From Camellia lanceoleosa (lineage: Eukaryota > Streptophyta > Magnoliopsida > Ericales > Theaceae), in contig CM045759.1 of NCBI GenBank assembly GCA_025200525.1, forward strand, positions 7,750,001 to 7,814,000: a stretch of DNA of 64,000 nucleotides, written 5' to 3'. Below are positions 40,894-52,299 of this stretch, piece after piece (positions within the stretch are counted from its first letter, which is position 1; every line of letters begins with the position of its first letter). The notes beneath the pieces are model-generated. The model was not told the origin of the DNA. It saw only the letters and a program-made list of their open reading frames with translations, and made no database searches. The translations under genes were made by a program, and so were the position numbers.

Positions 40894-43571
40894 TGTAAGG
40901 ACCCACATTTCATGCCTTAGTCATACTTGTATGCATTCATGTGTTTTGCCATGTTAAGATTTGCCTTCATGGACTTTGCCTTGTTTTGAACTTACATGAA
41001 TGGCCTAAGTGTTTATGTATGCTTTGTTTCGCTTTTCTGTGGGGAAGCCTGGGTCATGATGAGCCTAGGATATGTTAAGCCGAGGTCATCCTGAGCCTAG
41101 AAGTACTTTGCTTGACCTCCACCTTTGTCCAGGCATATTGGCCGAGATGATTATCATCTGGGCCGAGGTGTGTATCGCCGAGGCCGAGATGTGTATTATC
41201 TGGGCCGAGATGTTACCTTTGTACCGAAGTGATCTTGTCTGGGAGTGGCATGACCTAGACCGAGGTGTGGCACATCTAGGCCGAGGTGTGGCATGCTTAG
41301 TCAAGAGTTGTCCTACCTAGCCGAGATCATTGTTACCTTAGTGCCGAAGTCTTGTTTCTAGTCAAGTCATCATCCTTTGTTTGCCGATGTCTTGTTCTTT
41401 GCCGAGGTCATTCTGGCCGGAGTGTTTGTGTAGCTTGTTAGATACGCTTTGTCGAACCTTGTCTTATCAATCACCACCTTTTGAGGAGAACCAATTAGCC
41501 GTTGCCACGTGTCCGAGCCGAGTGCTTATAGCCGAGAGAGAAATGCATCATTTGTCATGTTTATGTTTTGAAGAGTAGAGAGAGAAGCTCTAAGGGAGGG
41601 AGAGGCGTTTTAGAGAGAGAGTGGACTTCCAAGCTTGATTCCTAGAGATCCAACCGATAGATTCGTGATCTAAGGTTAGATTCTTGATCTGCTCACGATG
41701 TTCTTTATGTTTATGTTATTGCATTGCATGATTGAATATGTTTTGTAAGCCATGCATTGTTTTGAAGTTCGGTTTTAGAGAGAGAAGATGATGTTCAAGT
41801 GTTCTTCAAGAAAAGCCATGTTTTGATCCGAAAGCTCAAGTCAAGATTTATGTTTCCATGTTTGTTTTCATATGATCTTTGAGTATGGGTGCCCTGTGTC
41901 TCGATTTGAACTCATAGCATGAAACCCAGATTTTGGAACAAAGGAAATGATGATTTTGGCATTCATGTTCTTCATGTTCATGTTCATGTTCTTCATGTTC
42001 TTCACGGGTGGAAACCCAGATCTCCAGCTCCGCTTCCCGAAGTGTAGCCCGAAATCATTCTTGCATGATCACTTGCACCTTAGTCTGTCTTGCATGAACC
42101 TCGGCATGCAAGGCACGCCGAAGCTTAGGTAGCCACACCTCGGCCAGAGGTGTGGAACCTCGGCAAAGACTGGTTGGTACCCAAAGATGTCTCTCGACAT
42201 GTAAAGCGATGTTTTGACTTCCAAAGATGTTTTCGAGATCATTGCATGCATGTATGTGAGACTTGTTTTAAGAAGTATGTTCGAGAGACCTTGCCATGTG
42301 TTTGTAGGACTTGGACCTTTGCCTTGATCCCGACGTCCCAAGGACTAGGTGAGTGGTATTCTTAATAAAGTTATGTTGTAAAGATTTGTTAAAGCTTTGC
42401 TTGTTTCATAAAAGTATTTGTTAAGCATGAATGATTGTCCCTCTTTTGTATATCAAGTATGAGTTTCGTATCTAGTGTAGAGTCACTTTGGAGCACGTGG
42501 TGCGGGGAACTAAGCCCCAATAACCCGGCCTAAGTTTGTTAAGTCACTTTGGAGCACGTGCGGGGAACTAAGCCCCAATAACCCGCCTAAGTTTGTTAAG
42601 TCACTTTGGAGCACGTGCGGGGAACTAAGCCCCAATAACCCGCCTAAGTTTGTTAAGTCACTTTGGAGCACGTGCGGGGGAACTAAGCCCCAATAACCCG
42701 CCTAAGTTTGTTAAGTCACTTTGGAGCACGTGGTGCGGGGGAACTAAGCCCCAATAACCCGCCTAAGTTTGTTAAGTCACTTTGGAGCACGTGGTCGGGG
42801 GAACTAAGCCCCAATAACCCGGCCTAAGTTTGTTAAGCTACTTTGGAGCACGTGGTGGGGGAACTAAGCCCCAATAACCCGGCCTAAGTTTGTTAAGTTA
42901 CTTTGGAGCACGTGGTGCGGGGAACTAAGCCCCAATAACCCGCCTAAGTTTGTGAAGTAAGCAAGCTTTGAATAAGTTATGACAAGTGTGTGTTTTGATG
43001 CAAGTTATGCCAAGTACATGTTTTGAAATAGTTTTGTCAAGTACATGATTTGAACATGATATGATATGTATGTATGCTTTGCCAAGAACCTCGAATCATT
43101 CATGAAAACCCTTTATTACTTGTACCATTCACGAAGTTTCCAGCCTCACCCCCTCTATATATATGTAGGTTCCAAGCAAGAAGTCGGCTCCGCCGAGATA
43201 TGTGCTTTGTGCCGATGTTTTGTATGCATGTTAGGTCGGCATTGAGGATGTCGGCAACCATGAAGATTATGTTTTGACCTTGTAATTCATGTATTTGATT
43301 ATGTCGGCTGAGAAGCCTTTTGTTAAGATGTAATGTATGTATTTGATTTATGTTGTAACCAAGTTGTAAGACTTTAATTAAAGATGTATGCCATTTCATT
43401 GGATCTATGCACAGCTCTTGTGGACTATTTAGTTTTAAATATTGCTTCCGCACATGTTAGCCCCATATGTATACTCTGATTGTGTGTGATCTTTTGAGTG
43501 AGGCCTTTGGTAATCTCGGATTACTGGCCATCATGGCACCAAACTACTAGGGGCGGTTTGGGGTCGTGACA
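40894..43571 (+). repeat. 3' LTR of the TR-GAG element (2678 bp)
   Basis: This is the partner of 36933-39624, ending GGGTCGTGACA and followed by the TATAA duplication. Confidence 0.93.
42481..42955 (+). repeat. 62-bp minisatellite with G-boxes in the 3' LTR
   Basis: Eight units, as in the 5' LTR. Several units are 2-6 bp shorter at the GTGGTGCGGGGG step, although nearly all retain CACGTG. Confidence 0.95.
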
Positions 43572-43843
43572 TATAATAATGTCCGATAGAAATATAGTTC
43601 AAGTTGCTAAATGACCTACTTGGACTAAGATGATTTTATAATCAATTTTTTAAATGACAAATTTATGAAAAAAATGAATGTATGAACCTAGGTATGAGAT
43701 AGTTATCATATTCAAAATATTTCTTAATTACAATTCCCTGTTATATTTTGAATTTATAAGAATTTTTTATTTTGTTATACAAAAATGACTATAATAAATT
43801 ATTTAAATTATACATTCCCATACATAGCACGGGTTGCTGCTAG

Positions 43844-44869
43844 TATCCTCTATAATAATGTATTTATATTTTATGTAGTTTTTGTTCCTAAAAAAAAAAG
43901 GTGCAATTTTATAATTTATCATTTTTTTATTTAATTTTTACTAATTATATTATGATTCATATATTTGTTATTTATAACTTAAAACATAGCATTAATAGCA
44001 GGGGAAAAAAAATAATAAGTGAAATTGTAATAAAAATAGTTAAAATTTAATTAATTATATTTTTTTACAATTTAATTTTAAAATTAATTGTTAATTATTT
44101 ATTTAAAACCGGATATTAGGCTCGTCCTAGAATAAGTGAATGTCCTCTACAAAAATTGGTGCTCCCAAGCCTTTTTTTTTTAACTCGTGTTTTTTCACTT
44201 TTCAGTTATTTTCATCGTATCTTATTTGGGATTTTCAATCATTAACTCGAACTAATTTAAATTTAGGTGAAAATATTAGAAATACGGATCCTCATACCCA
44301 AATTTTTATGAAATTAATTTTTACTCATATTTTTATCCAAATTAAGAGAGACTTAAATTTTTACTCAAAATTTTTAAAGTTATTTCATGATCATTTTATA
44401 CCACTTTTGCCGACCAAAAATTTACACATTTTATGCATTTACTCTCAAATTTACCACTTGTCATAGTAAAGTTTTTGCTCAAATTTATGTTTAAATTTGA
44501 GTTTGTCTATTGGAGCGGTTCGTATCAAATAAAATTTTTATTCAAATTTGAGTAATTTTTTGTTATCAATTTTTTTTTTTAACTCAAAATATAAAATATA
44601 CATTGAGATAATAGAAGGAAGAATAAATTCCTTAGCCCAAAAATGTAAGTAAGATTGACAACAAAAGAAAGATAACTCTCAAACCAGCACAAGCATAGAA
44701 AAGTGAAGCATCCAAATTTTTTGAAAAATAAAATAAAATAAAACAAAACTTCAAAGAGTTGAAATTTAAGCAAAATTAAGAGAGATCACAATCTAACCTA
44801 ACGGTTCTAATCCTTGACAATGAATCCACCACTAAGTTCTTTACGCTTCTCTAATTTTGCAAGAACAAA
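43844..44869. other. AT-rich interior of the putative Mutator-like element
   Basis: No gene seen. It contains the second 17-bp direct repeat (44125-44141) and long A/T runs. Confidence 0.5.
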
Positions 44870-45244
44870 TATCGATACAATACATTAGGGTTTTCAGAGA
44901 CCCAAGTATAAATTATAGTAGAATTCTTTTAGAAAGTTAGAGAATATATTCTTAGATAAAATTTTATTTAAAAAAATACATAAAGTTACCTAAAATATAT
45001 AAAATTCCTAAATACATGTATCCTAATATTTGGGATAACCTTAACCGGTGGAGAATTGAACAAGAATTAGTAAATTTTTTTAATTGTTTAACTTATATAA
45101 GAAGTGACCAATCATAAACTGTCACATCGCTTAAGATATATGAGTTCCTCCATAATGAGTTGGAGGAAAACCTTGTCCCTAAGTTATTTTCACAGTCATT
45201 CCTCCCAACTTTTGACGTTCTCTACTATTGCCACCACCTCTAAC

Positions 45245-45350
45245 CTCCTTCTAGCCCCCACAACCCTTACCTCCAAAATTGATTTGTAAATTGTCTCCTT
45301 CTAGCCCCCACAACCCTTACCTCCAAAATTGATTTGTAAATTGTCTCTTT
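45245..45350 (+). repeat. 54-bp tandem duplication
   Basis: A unit containing CTAGCCCCCACAACCCTTAC and CAAAATTGATTTGTAAATTG is present twice in a row, near perfectly, starting at about 45245 and 45299. Confidence 0.95.
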
Positions 45351-45884
45351 ATTTGAATTTTTGACTCATATATATCTTCAGAATTTATGAATTGACATTT
45401 TATTTACAAAGAAAATATAAATTGCATATGATTTTTTTTCTCTCTTTATTTTTGTATATTTAACCCTCTTGCAATATGTGAACAACAGAATTATAGTGTA
45501 GAACTTTTATTATCCCGTTGTTCTTCTTACCTGGAGGCTCATTTTTTATTTTTTATTTTTTATTTTTTAAATATGGTTCAATCAGTGCTCATTTTTTGTT
45601 AAGTATTTTAGAGGAGTTAGTAAAACTGGATGAAAAAAACATGTGATGAATAGAAGAGCTAAACTATGAGCATGGTAGTAGTGAATAGTGGTGCTTCATA
45701 AATAAATAAATAAAAACTAGGATACACTTCATTGGTCCTTTTGACCAATTAAAAAGTTTATTACCTGCTATGTGACCGTAATTTAAAATTATTGAATATT
45801 AAGCGTATCTTTTGTATCCATCGCGACTTTATTTCATGTATTTATTTATTTTTTTTGTAAGTATCTATTATACTAACTATTGAG
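45351..45884. other. AT-rich intergenic DNA
   Basis: No gene or element end is recognised in this stretch. Confidence 0.5.
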
Positions 45885-46145
45885 TTTTGTTGTTTTATTT
45901 TGTTTTGTTCTTGTTGCTCTTTAGTTTTTTGTTATTGGTTTCTCATCAGCTGTTGGTGATTGTACTAGTAAATGATTGAGTTTTTTTTCTCGGTGTCAAA
46001 GTTGGAATCTCTTTGATTTGCTTTGATGTTTTTCACACTCCCCTCCCTTTATTAATATAATCTCATATGTATGTATATTATTCTTCATCAATAAAATTAT
46101 TTTTTGCTAATAATAAAATTAAAAAAAAAAGAAAAAAAAAAAAAC
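45885..46145 (+). mobile_element. 5'-truncated LINE 3' end
   Basis: It has the same 3' UTR pattern as 4841-5227: TTTCTCATCAGCTGTTGGTG, ACTAGTAAATGATTG, GATTTGCTTTGATG, AATAAAATTATTTTTTGCTA, and a long A-rich tail at about 46117-46144. Confidence 0.65.
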
Positions 46146-46289
46146 GACTTCCAGATCTTTTTCACTCTGGCCATTTTTTAAAGCAACAATGTTAATGTTC
46201 TTTCTTGTCAACTGACTTTGGTAAGTTGGATTGAAGAAAGGATCTACTTAATCTAGAATTGAATGTATGCTATTAAATTGATGGACCTG

Positions 46290-46610
46290 CTCCCCTTCAG
46301 TTCTTAATTTGGATCGGAGGGTGTAGATCCAATTCTATGGATCCCGTTTTAATGATTTAAATCGTTTATTTTATAAAATCTTTTATGTGTATCATTTATA
46401 AAAAAAAAAAGTCAATTCAGTAAGTGTGTGCTATTCAATTTTTCACATTTGTTTCTAAAAAAATTAATGACAGTATATTTTTAAAATAGATCATTCATTT
46501 TCTTTTAGTAACAAATACAAGAAATTAAATAGATTATAAATATTATATCTACCAAGTGAACAGTTAACTTATCGAACAAAATCCGTAATAAGTTCCACGG
46601 CCGGGACATG
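46290..46610. mobile_element. Palindromic MITE, family B (diverged copy)
   Basis: The left arm (GGATCGGAGGGTGTAGATCC, TTTAAATCGTTTATTTTATA) and the right arm (GAACAAAATCCGTAATAAG) mirror each other around a poly(A) centre, as in the copies at 4318 and 14770. Confidence 0.5.
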
Positions 46611-47560
46611 ATCATTAAATTGATGCATACATTATATATGCCTCCAATCTAAATTAATGGAAACATTAAATTGATGCATACATTGTAATTATAACTAAAA
46701 TAATTTAATAAGAAAGAGAAATATCTCCTACCATATTGTTTAACTCTTTGAATCTAGCATTAGGTGATGAAGTCTTGAAACAAATATGTAAACGCATTCT
46801 CACAGAACAATATAGAGAAGTGAAAGAAATAAAATTTTAAGCCTATTCTATTATGAAAACAACGTCTCCGTTTTGATAACTACCAAAAGCATATATAGAT
46901 AGATTTGAACCTATGATCCATTGTAACTTCTTATAACTTTCATGAAATCATCATATTGGATAGTGGGTAAATCACATGTTAGTTATCCAAATATAACTAA
47001 TTAAATATATAAATAATATTTATATAAAAATATAATAAAAATTAATATGACATGTGGGCCACTATATGCAGACACTCACACACACATATATATATAGAGA
47101 GAGAGAGAGAGAAGAGAGAGAGAGTAATGGAAACAAATTTCAGGTTTTATATAGTGTAGGTGATTATCTAGTGAATAGATAAATAAATCAAGGATATATG
47201 GAAGAAGATAATTATGTTATCTGAATAGATAAATAAGTTACCAACAAATATAATTATGTTATCTGAATGATATCACATCATTTTTGTAAAATATTTTATA
47301 TAAATTTTATATATGGATAGAATTTTTTATTCCTAAAAATACAAGATAAGGTTCATGTATTGGAGAATTTGAGCTTCTTCTACTAGTTACATACATGCAT
47401 ATAAAAACTAAAAAGAAAAAAATCTATATAAATCAATTAGCATATGGAATATTGATTTACATTTATACCCACATCCAAAAAATAAAAAAATTTCTCTACC
47501 TATAAGGGGTTTCTTCTGCTCTTTATGGTCCTAGAAAAAAAGTAAACGTTTGTAGCATAG
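46611..47560. other. AT-rich intergenic DNA
   Basis: No gene found. A (GA)n run lies near 47096-47127 and short duplicated ATCTGAATAGATAAATAAG-like segments near 47160-47240. Confidence 0.5.
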
Positions 47561-47566
47561 GGTGTG

Positions 47567-49046
47567 TTTGATTAGGAGAATAAGAGGGTGACTATTTACT
47601 ATGCGGATTGTAATTCGAAAAAAACATTCAATGTGGCGTTTGTTTTTTTTTTAATCCGTTGGACATGGAGTCCGGCCGGACTTCGTGTGGGACAATTTTC
47701 GGGAGACTATCCACTATTCAGATTAGGTGGTGAAATGACTATTTTGACCCTCTACTATTTAATTATGTATTATATTTAGTAAAATTCAATAAAATTTAAA
47801 CTTCTCAATTTAAAAATAAAATAATTTTATTTAACTTTTTATTGATGTTTTATTTATTTAATTTTTTTAAATAATTTTTTATAGATATTTTATTGATGTT
47901 TTGGTTTAAAATTTTGTTTATATTTTATTTAATTTCATTATTTAAATTTTAATAGATGTTTTATTTAATTTCATTACTTAATTATTATTATTTTAAAAAA
48001 TAAATTTATTTAAAATTTTAATTAAAAAATTAAGGAAAAATTATTTATAAGTCCTATTAAGATGACTTATACTACATATGGTCCTACTAAAAAACTTATG
48101 TTCCCATAAGTCTTGTGGGAAGTTTGTTGACACGTTTACCCTCAATATTAGTTGTTAATATCATAAATAATAGTAAATCCATATATAGGAAATTGAATGT
48201 TATCATAGATCATATCTATATAAACGTAACGTAACGTGACACCTACATAAACGTAACGTGATACCTGTACGTAACGTGACATCTACATAAACGTAACATG
48301 ACACATGTACGTAACGTGACACTTACATAAACATAATGTAACGTAACACCTACATAAACGTAACATGACACCTACGATCTATGGCAACATTCAATTTCCT
48401 GTATAGGAAATTGAATGTTACCATAGATCATATTTATATGAAACGTAACGTGACACCAACATAAACCAGTAACATTTTCACATTCAATTTTAAAAAATAA
48501 AAACTCATTATGTTTGCGAAACACAACATGGCACGTTACGTTACGTTTATGTAGGTGTCACGTTACGTTTATATAAGTGTCACGTTAGGTTACATTAATG
48601 TAGGTATCACGTTACGTTACGTTTATGTAAATGTCACGTCACGTTACGTTTATGTAGGATCTTATGGAATACATTCCTATCTAAATAGGACTTGAGACTC
48701 TATAAGAAATTACACAGGACTTAGCCTAACATAAGTATCCGAAAAAGGACTTATAAATAAGTCTCCCAATAACATATATTTTTATTGATATTTTATTTAT
48801 TTAATTTTAAAAAAATAAATTTATTTAATTGTGTAAAAAATAAAATAAAATAAATTTTTATCTAATGTAGCTAAAAATAATTAAAATATTAAAGATATGT
48901 TTAATATTGCTATTACTTAGTAAACAATTGAAAAAAGGTAAAATATTCTTTTGTTCATTTATCCTATCCAGTCCGTCTAACCAAACATTGGATTCACTAA
49001 AAATAGCCTTTTCAAGACATCTAATTCCATGAAAAAACAAACACGG
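47567..49046. mobile_element. Possible DNA transposon with GTGTTTG ends
   Basis: The left end GGGTGTGTTTGATTAGG and the right end (reverse complement CCCGTGTTTGTTTTTTC) are weakly inverted and flanked by ATA. Inner landmarks also mirror (GTCCGGCCGG near 47672, CCAGTCCGTCTAACC near 48967). It contains the foldback element at 48045-48775. The class is uncertain; a PIF/hAT-like non-autonomous element is possible. Confidence 0.3.
48045..48775. mobile_element. Foldback element with inverted 22-bp repeat arrays
   Basis: Outer inverted ends: left TTATTTATAAGTCCTATTAA, right (reverse complement) TTATTTATAAGTCCTTTTTC. Inside the left end, ACGTAACGTGACACCTACAT units repeat about seven times (48225-48460). 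Inside the right end the same units run inverted (48530-48652). A 17-base AGGAAATTGAATGTTA-type segment is also mirrored near the centre. It has no ORF. The structure can form one long stem. Confidence 0.7.
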
Positions 49047-51229
49047 GATATACATGTAACAAGTCCGCGGGGGGACCTTGCTACAGCTCAGACTCGAATT
49101 TTGTCACGGTTCTTAATCTTGAACCAAAGAGTCCAAATCCAACAAATCGTTTTTGAAAACAGATTTTTTTGAAAGAAGTGTCAAACATGGACTGCTTTGC
49201 CAAATACAAAGTCGCCACCTAAATATTTTATTTTTGGAAAATTTAGGAAACCCTGACTCGTTGCTTAAGGCCACGTGTCCGTCATCACCAAAGTTGCCTC
49301 GGCTCGGGAATTTGGGTACGATTGGGGAAGGTCACTTCGTGAGCACCCCCGCTCGCCCGGTCAGAGACCGGCCTCTACTAACCATGATATCTGATTTTGA
49401 AAAATTGTGCGTTCTTATTCCAGTTATTAGCATAGGTTACTATGTGATGCGTACAGCATACAAGTATAGACCGGGTCGCCTGAATTGGGACAAAACATTT
49501 CATGTTCATTTTTGAAAGATGGTTTGCTACCCGCAGGTAGGCTTAAAATGCAGATTTTGCCACCCTCGGGTGGGCTTAAAACACTTGATGAATTGTCCCA
49601 ATCCAAATAACCCAACCTCCACCCACAGGCATTCAACGCAGTTATATCACATAAGCAGTTAGCCTCACGGTAAGCATGCTATTCATGGCAGTCACTCACA
49701 CGCATGCAAGGATGCTAAAGTATAAAAACTCACCGAGTACTCCAAGCCAAAACAGAAACTATATTAGAAATCATGCATGATCTTAAGTATACAGAAATGC
49801 CTAATGCAACACATACAAAAATGCAAACTATAGCAGGCTCGGCTATTCTAAACATGGCATATGGAATGCTACAGCTAATATGTATTCAACTTGGAATTGA
49901 AATACAAATGCAGTTAGTATGATGTGAGCAGTGCATGCAAAACAGATGAATGAATGCAAACATGCTATCATACTGTATGCTAATTGAAACATGCCCTAAT
50001 CTAACCATCATAAGCAGGTAAATAAAAGGGAAGAAAGACGTGGGGTTGAAAGACATACGTCACACTCACGCACACTTATTACAATTATGCCCTCGCGTAG
50101 AGGGTCCGAATAAATATACAGCCCCGAATAAAAGAATATTACAGTCCAAATAATACAGTCCAAAATGTGTACAAATTCCTAATTAATTTACAAATTAACT
50201 AAGAAAATAATAAACTGGCATGCAAGCCAGGGACTGCCTTGATTCTGATGAATGATGTATGTTTAGGCTGCCTTGCGCGGAAATCCACTAGGATGCCCCA
50301 ATTAGCCTCTGTTTTGCAATTGTTCTTGGAAAGCACGCCAAGCCTCGGAAGACTGCTGATTTTTGATTTTGCTGCAACAGAGAGCAGGAAAGGGGCATGG
50401 CAATGTATTTTCACAAATGTATGCATATCTCGATCCTCGTGCTACCAATCACGCATATCGATGCATGATGGCCGAGGAGTCGAATTGCATAACTCAATAT
50501 GAAATGAATGCATATGAAAATACAACAAAACCTAACTCCATCATGGATAATCCGAAGTGTCGGTGACTGGGGAATTGAGACACGTTCATCACTAGAGTAC
50601 AGGCGTGCCTCGTTTCCGTGCAAGCTAACTCCTATCCCGAACACGATGCAATATGCATGATATGCATGAAATGCAACTAAGATACAACCTAACATGCGAA
50701 AGGCTATGAAATGGCATACACAATGCACGAGGAAACATGGCATACACAATGCGCTAACATACAACCTAGCATACACAATGCTATGGAATGAAATGGCATA
50801 CACAATGCAATATGGGCTTACACCAACACAAGTGGACCTCGGCCACACTCACATAGGAGGCCATTAGATGAAAATGAGACAACTCGAGATGCGTGCATGC
50901 ATGCATGCAAACCGAGAACCGAACCTATGGCACGGAATGCCACTCTAACAAGACATGGCAAAACACAAAAAAAATGGCATACTATCATGCAAAAATCAGA
51001 GGTAAATTGAGATGCAAAACAGCCCCGAAACCCAGTAAAATGAAACCCGATGCATGAAACGAGTCCCGAAACACGGGTATTGGCGCATGAAATGGCCTAT
51101 AACTGTACAATGCATACATAATTTGAATATGAAATGAAAATAAAGAAGTAAGGCAGCCCCGAGACAAGCATTTTTACAGTTTAGAGTGAGGCCAAACAGT
51201 GGGCCCAGGTAGGGCTAAATTAGCATACA

Positions 51230-52040
51230 AAAATGGCTCTGCAATGGAGGTAATGAAGCAAGTCACAAATTCTGGCCCCAAACAGAGAAGGAGCCTTCTA
51301 AAATAATGAATAGGGGCCAAAAATATGATGTTTTACAGTTTATGACAGGTCCCAAAAACAGATAGAAGTATGCCAAAGATCTCATGCAAGAAATGAGCCA
51401 ACAAAGGGGCAAAGAAGCAAGTAGTGGCTGGAGGTCTCAAACAAGTGAGGGCCCTACAACAATGTTGAAGAGGGACCCAAAATATGCCTTTTTACAGTTT
51501 ATCACCAGCCCTAAAACAGTATACAAGTATGCTCAAAATATCATGCAAAATGAGGCCACCAAGAGGGCTATAACATGAAGTATACAAAGGGTGTCTCAAA
51601 AATCCATAGACCCTTAATGAAACATGAAGAGGGGGTCAAAATAGGGCCATTTTCAGTTCGGACCAAAGTCCAAAAATAGAGACACAATAGGCTAATAACT
51701 CATGCAAAAATGGGGACCAAAGAGGGGTTCAATGGCAAGTGACACATGGAGGTCCCAAATAGTGATGATCCCTTCTTCAATGTTGAATAAGGACTCAAAA
51801 TAAGCTACTTCACAGTTTATGAAAGAGCTCAAAACAGATTATATATAGGCCAAAAATATCATGCAAAAATATGGCATCCAAGAGGGTAATGAAGCAAGTG
51901 AAAAATGGGGGTCCCAAACAGGGTAAGACCCTTAATGAAAGATGAAATAGAGCTCAAAAAAATTCAACTTTCAGTTTTGGTCGGAGCTCAAAAGTGTAAG
52001 CAAGAATAGCTAAGAAATGATACAAAAATGAGCACAAAAG
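51230..52040. repeat. ~155-bp tandem array in the long LTR
   Basis: About five diverged units share AAGCAAGT..., GGTCCCAAACAG, GACCCTT, ATGTTGAAGAGGGACCCAAA and TTTACAGTTTATGACAGG, then ATGCCAAAGATCTCATGC. A second copy starts near 63850 in the other LTR. Confidence 0.75.
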
Positions 52041-52286
52041 AGGGAGAAATCAACTCACCCTTGTAGACCAACTCTTGGCAACTTCTTGGACCAAGTTTGG
52101 GTGCTCCTCAGCTCTAGAAAGCAGCTCCAAGTGGATAGAATGGAGGTGGTGGTGTGGTGCTAGGTGGTGGTGTAGAAATGGGTGTAAGAGCTTAAGGGTT
52201 TTGAGGCTTAGAGTAGAGAGAGGGGGAGAATTGATGCAAGGCTCTCAAAACAAATTTTGTAACCCTAAAATCTGAAGGGGAGGGGC

Positions 52287-52299
52287 TGTATATATAAGC
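52287..52299 (-). promoter_or_regulatory. Candidate TATA box of the long LTR
   Basis: CTTATATATACAG on the minus strand lies about 1 kb into the LTR, as expected for the U3 promoter, followed by a C-rich run. Confidence 0.45.

Larger units (their letters stand above)
36933..43571 (+). mobile_element. Complete gag-only LTR retrotransposon (TR-GAG type)
   Basis: It has two near-identical LTRs (36933-39624 and 40894-43571), a tRNA-iMet-type primer-binding site, a gag-only interior of 1269 bp and a polypurine tract. The TSD TATAA lies at 36928-36932 and 43572-43576. The LTRs start TGTAAGGACCCACATTTC and end GGGTCGTGACA. No protease, reverse transcriptase or integrase is present, and there is no room for them, which fits the published description of TR-GAG elements. 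The gag resembles that of Del/Tekay-type chromovirus Gypsy elements. An autonomous partner would have to supply pol. Confidence 0.93.
36167..43843 (+). mobile_element. Non-autonomous Helitron (interrupted)
   Basis: The 5' end is TCTATACTATATATAAGG, preceded by A. The 3' end is GCACGGGTTGCTGCTAG, followed by T. Just before it CCCATAC-ATA-GCACGGG is a degraded form of the terminal hairpin CCCGTGC-ATA-GCACGGG. Helitrons insert between A and T and end CTRR, as here. Without the nested LTR element the Helitron is about 1.03 kb and non-coding. Confidence 0.75.
33955..45178. mobile_element. Putative Mutator-like element with ~310-bp inverted ends
   Basis: The left end (33955 to ~34262) and the right end (45178 to ~44870, inverted) are imperfect copies. 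They share TTTCCTC, AACYCATTATGGAGGAACTC, AAGCGATGTG, CAATTGGTCAC-type sequence and CTAAAAGAATTCTA. The outer 9-mers are ATACGTTAT and CTAAGTTAT (7 of 9 equal), compatible with an old Mutator-type duplication. No MuDR transposase is seen. Helitron sequence, a captured CCR exon and a TR-GAG retrotransposon are nested inside. The alternative is two independent inverted copies of one MITE. Confidence 0.5.

Noticed and set aside
44140..44466. 108-codon ORF in AT-rich DNA
   Set aside because: It is Phe/Ile/Asn-rich, as chance AT-rich ORFs are, with no family resemblance and no conserved copy.
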